A stretch of DNA of 21,154 nucleotides from DASVNK01 sp964478815 (GTDB lineage Bacteria > Verrucomicrobiota > Verrucomicrobiia > Limisphaerales > SXQI01): positions 1 through 21,154 of the forward strand of contig CAYZKY010000111.1 of assembly GCA_964478815.1 (NCBI GenBank). Reading direction: 5' to 3'. A program made the translations under genes and the position numbers. Every line of letters starts with the position of its first letter. Within the stretch, counting starts at the first letter, position 1. Shown piece by piece: positions 19,721-21,154 of this stretch. A model generated the notes under the pieces. That model saw nothing but the letters and a program-made list of their open reading frames with translations, ran no database searches and was not told the DNA's origin.

Positions 19721-20608
19721 CTATTTCTTGAGGCCGCGCAGATGTTCGTCGAACCAATCGGCGAGGATTTCGAGATCCTCCGGCAGTTCCTTCCAGCCGT
19801 GGTCCTTGCCTTCGCGGCGGATGAGCTTGGCGGTGGCCCCGGCGGCAGTGGCCTTGGCGACGAAGATCTCGGCCTGTTGATACGGCACCAGTTTATCGGC
19901 ATCCCCGTGGATAATGAGGGAGGGAGCCATGTCCTTGGTGATGAAATTGGCGGGCGAGATCTCCTTGCCGAATTCCTGGCGGCTTTCGGGCGTATCGGAG
20001 CGGGGGCCGAAGGCGGCTTTGAATCCCTTCAGGATGCCGACGCCGACCGCGTCCTCGCCATCCTTGCCGTAGTTGAGAAAATCGGTGGGCGGGAAGAAAC
20101 AGGCCGCCGCTTGGATCTGGCTGCTCTGGCGGTCGATCGGGTCCTTCGCATCAGGGCGGCCCGGTCGGCCTTGCGTGGCCATCGTCAGGGAGAGGTGGCC
20201 CCCGGCGCTCGCGCCCGCAATGCCGAATTTCATCGGGTCGACGCCATACTTCTCCGCGTGGGCGCGGACGAAACGGACGGCGCGGTGGATATCCTCGGTG
20301 ATCTCCGGGATGACAAACTTGGGCTGCGAGCCATGGACGATGGCGAAGACGGTGTAGCCGCGATTCAGGAACGGGCGAAAGAAAGCGGCATTGATCGCCT
20401 CCTTGCTCGAAAAGAACCCGCCGCTGATCATGAACAGGACGGAGGCTTTGTTCGGCTTCTCGGGGGTGAACACATCGAGCGTGAGCGAGACGCCGTACTT
20501 GCGGCCGTAAATGATGTCCTCGGTGCGGGTGAACGATTGTTGAGCCCGGGAGGAGCAGGGGAGCCCGGCCACCAGGGCGAGCGCAAGAATCAGAATGCGA
20601 GAATTCAT
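19721..20608 (-). CDS. Secreted alpha/beta-hydrolase, esterase-like (295 aa)
   Basis: A Sec signal peptide covers about residues 1-22 (MNSRILILALALVAG, cleavage near SRA-QQ). The alpha/beta-hydrolase fold has an oxyanion-hole strand VLFMISGGFF (57-66), nucleophile Ser134 in GASAG, Asp238 in GDADKLVP and His270 in KDHGW. This resembles the BD-FAE/carboxylesterase group, which hydrolyses carbohydrate-linked or small acyl esters. Start at ATG 20608 is chosen for the signal peptide; the frame is open to 20794 with non-coding-like residues. It is on the same strand as the ArsR cluster, but its stop is 97 bases before the ArsR start and the operators lie between, so it is probably a separate unit. 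Confidence 0.92.
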   Translation of the reverse strand: MNSRILILALALVAGLPCSSRAQQSFTRTEDIIYGRKYGVSLTLDVFTPEKPNKASVLFMISGGFFSSKEAINAAFFRPFLNRGYTVFAIVHGSQPKFVIPEITEDIHRAVRFVRAHAEKYGVDPMKFGIAGASAGGHLSLTMATQGRPGRPDAKDPIDRQSSQIQAAACFFPPTDFLNYGKDGEDAVGVGILKGFKAAFGPRSDTPESRQEFGKEISPANFITKDMAPSLIIHGDADKLVPYQQAEIFVAKATAAGATAKLIRREGKDHGWKELPEDLEILADWFDEHLRGLKK

Positions 20609-20855
20609 AATTGGCGGAGATGAATGCGCTGAGGCTATCGAACCCCGCGGCCGCAGGCAATCGGCGATTTGGCGGATCCTGGAGTTCGGGCCGGCGCAGA
20701 CCGGCCGCCGAAACGGCTGGGGTACTTCCCCTGACACGTTCTGAGACGCGAGCATCACGCATTCTACCGGGAGGATGAGTTTATAGTCGCGCAAGGCCTT
20801 GAAGTGGATGTTTCCAGCTTTGGCGCCAACCGCTCCATCATCCGCCAGTCCGGAC
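20609..20855. other. Intergenic stretch upstream of hydrolase
   Basis: About 250 bases presumably containing the hydrolase promoter. I see no gene or clear structure here apart from the MITE beginning at 20856. Confidence 0.5.
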
Positions 20856-21022
20856 TAGAGCGGTTCAAGAAATACTGGAGCCGTTCGAGGAGCGGTCTTT
20901 TTGCGTTCTGGCTTCGTTTTGACTCAGTCACAGGCCACCGTGAGCATGCTCCTTCGCCAAAGCCTCGCCAGAACCCAAAAATCCTCGCTCCGAACGGCTC
21001 CAGTATTTCTTGAAACGCTCTA
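20856..21022. mobile_element. MITE-like element with TA flanks (167 bp)
   Basis: Imperfect terminal inverted repeats at 20858-20912 and 20967-21020 are about 54-55 bp. The outer part is nearly perfect: TTCAAGAAATACTGGAGCCG on the left equals the complement of the right arm, with one mismatch in the leading GAGCGG/GAGCGT and small gaps after GTTCG. The inner block ends GTTCTGGC on both arms. A TA dinucleotide flanks each end (20856-20857, 21021-21022), the duplication made by IS630/Tc1-mariner transposases. The 54-base middle has no coding capacity, so it is a non-autonomous element. Confidence 0.8.
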
Positions 21023-21154
21023 AACCCGCGGGACTCTGGGCTCCGATCTCGTTCTCCCAGGGGGGATGAACCGGGTCGGCCGATGGCTTGTTCGAGCACT
21101 CGAAGGCGTTTCGTGCCCGGGTCAGGCGGCGGCGCGGAGTGGGGGTTGGGGTTG
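21023..21154. other. Window edge, nothing recognised
   Basis: About 130 bases to the window end without a recognisable gene or structure. Confidence 0.45.

Overview
The window looks like a chromosomal segment from a member of the Verrucomicrobiota. This is an inference from protein style only: a divergent tyrosine recombinase ending in an 'AYSRRA...PSLEEYE' tail, a CHASE2-adenylate cyclase of the type frequent in the Verrucomicrobiota/Planctomycetota, and generally high-GC coding regions with few Shine-Dalgarno sites. No rRNA or complete tRNA gene is present to settle the phylum.

Left part (1 to about 10.7 kb) is accessory DNA. It opens with a short CRISPR array (five 36-bp repeats, four spacers) whose cas genes are not in the window. 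Two long imperfect hairpins follow in a gene-poor stretch. Next is a compact divergent cassette: an XRE-type regulator on the + strand facing an 80-aa and a 157-aa membrane-anchored protein on the - strand. After two doubtful small ORFs and an unrecognised secreted protein comes a mobilisation module: a TraD/TrwB-like coupling ATPase (+), convergent with a helicase-less MobF (TrwC-type) relaxase (-) preceded by a small ribbon-helix-helix-like accessory protein, then a tyrosine recombinase. A hairpin at 9878-9904 just outside the recombinase carries a sequence resembling the 3' end of a tRNA-Asn on the - strand. It is a candidate attachment site, and on the + strand it also looks like an intrinsic terminator. 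No type IV secretion channel genes are seen, so the module reads as an integrative and mobilizable element (IME) that would borrow a channel. Its far end is not identified.

A ParD/ParE-like toxin-antitoxin pair (10.7-11.3 kb) lies between the accessory DNA and the core genome. From 11.3 kb rightwards nearly everything is on the - strand and looks like vertical core: yceD-rpmF-plsX-fabH (ribosomal protein L32 coupled to fatty-acid and phospholipid initiation), coaD (CoA synthesis), a CHASE2-class III cyclase with a FecR-domain exported protein upstream of it, an ArsR-SRPBCC-DUF1801 cluster with two palindromic operators, and a secreted alpha/beta-hydrolase. Near the right edge is a 167-bp MITE-like element with about 55-bp terminal inverted repeats flanked by TA.

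Most notable points: the relaxase has Asp in place of the first metal-binding His, the recombinase lacks the canonical first Arg, the tRNA-like att hairpin has no tRNA body beside it, and the HTH/80-aa/157-aa cassette next to CRISPR and mobile genes is of unknown function.
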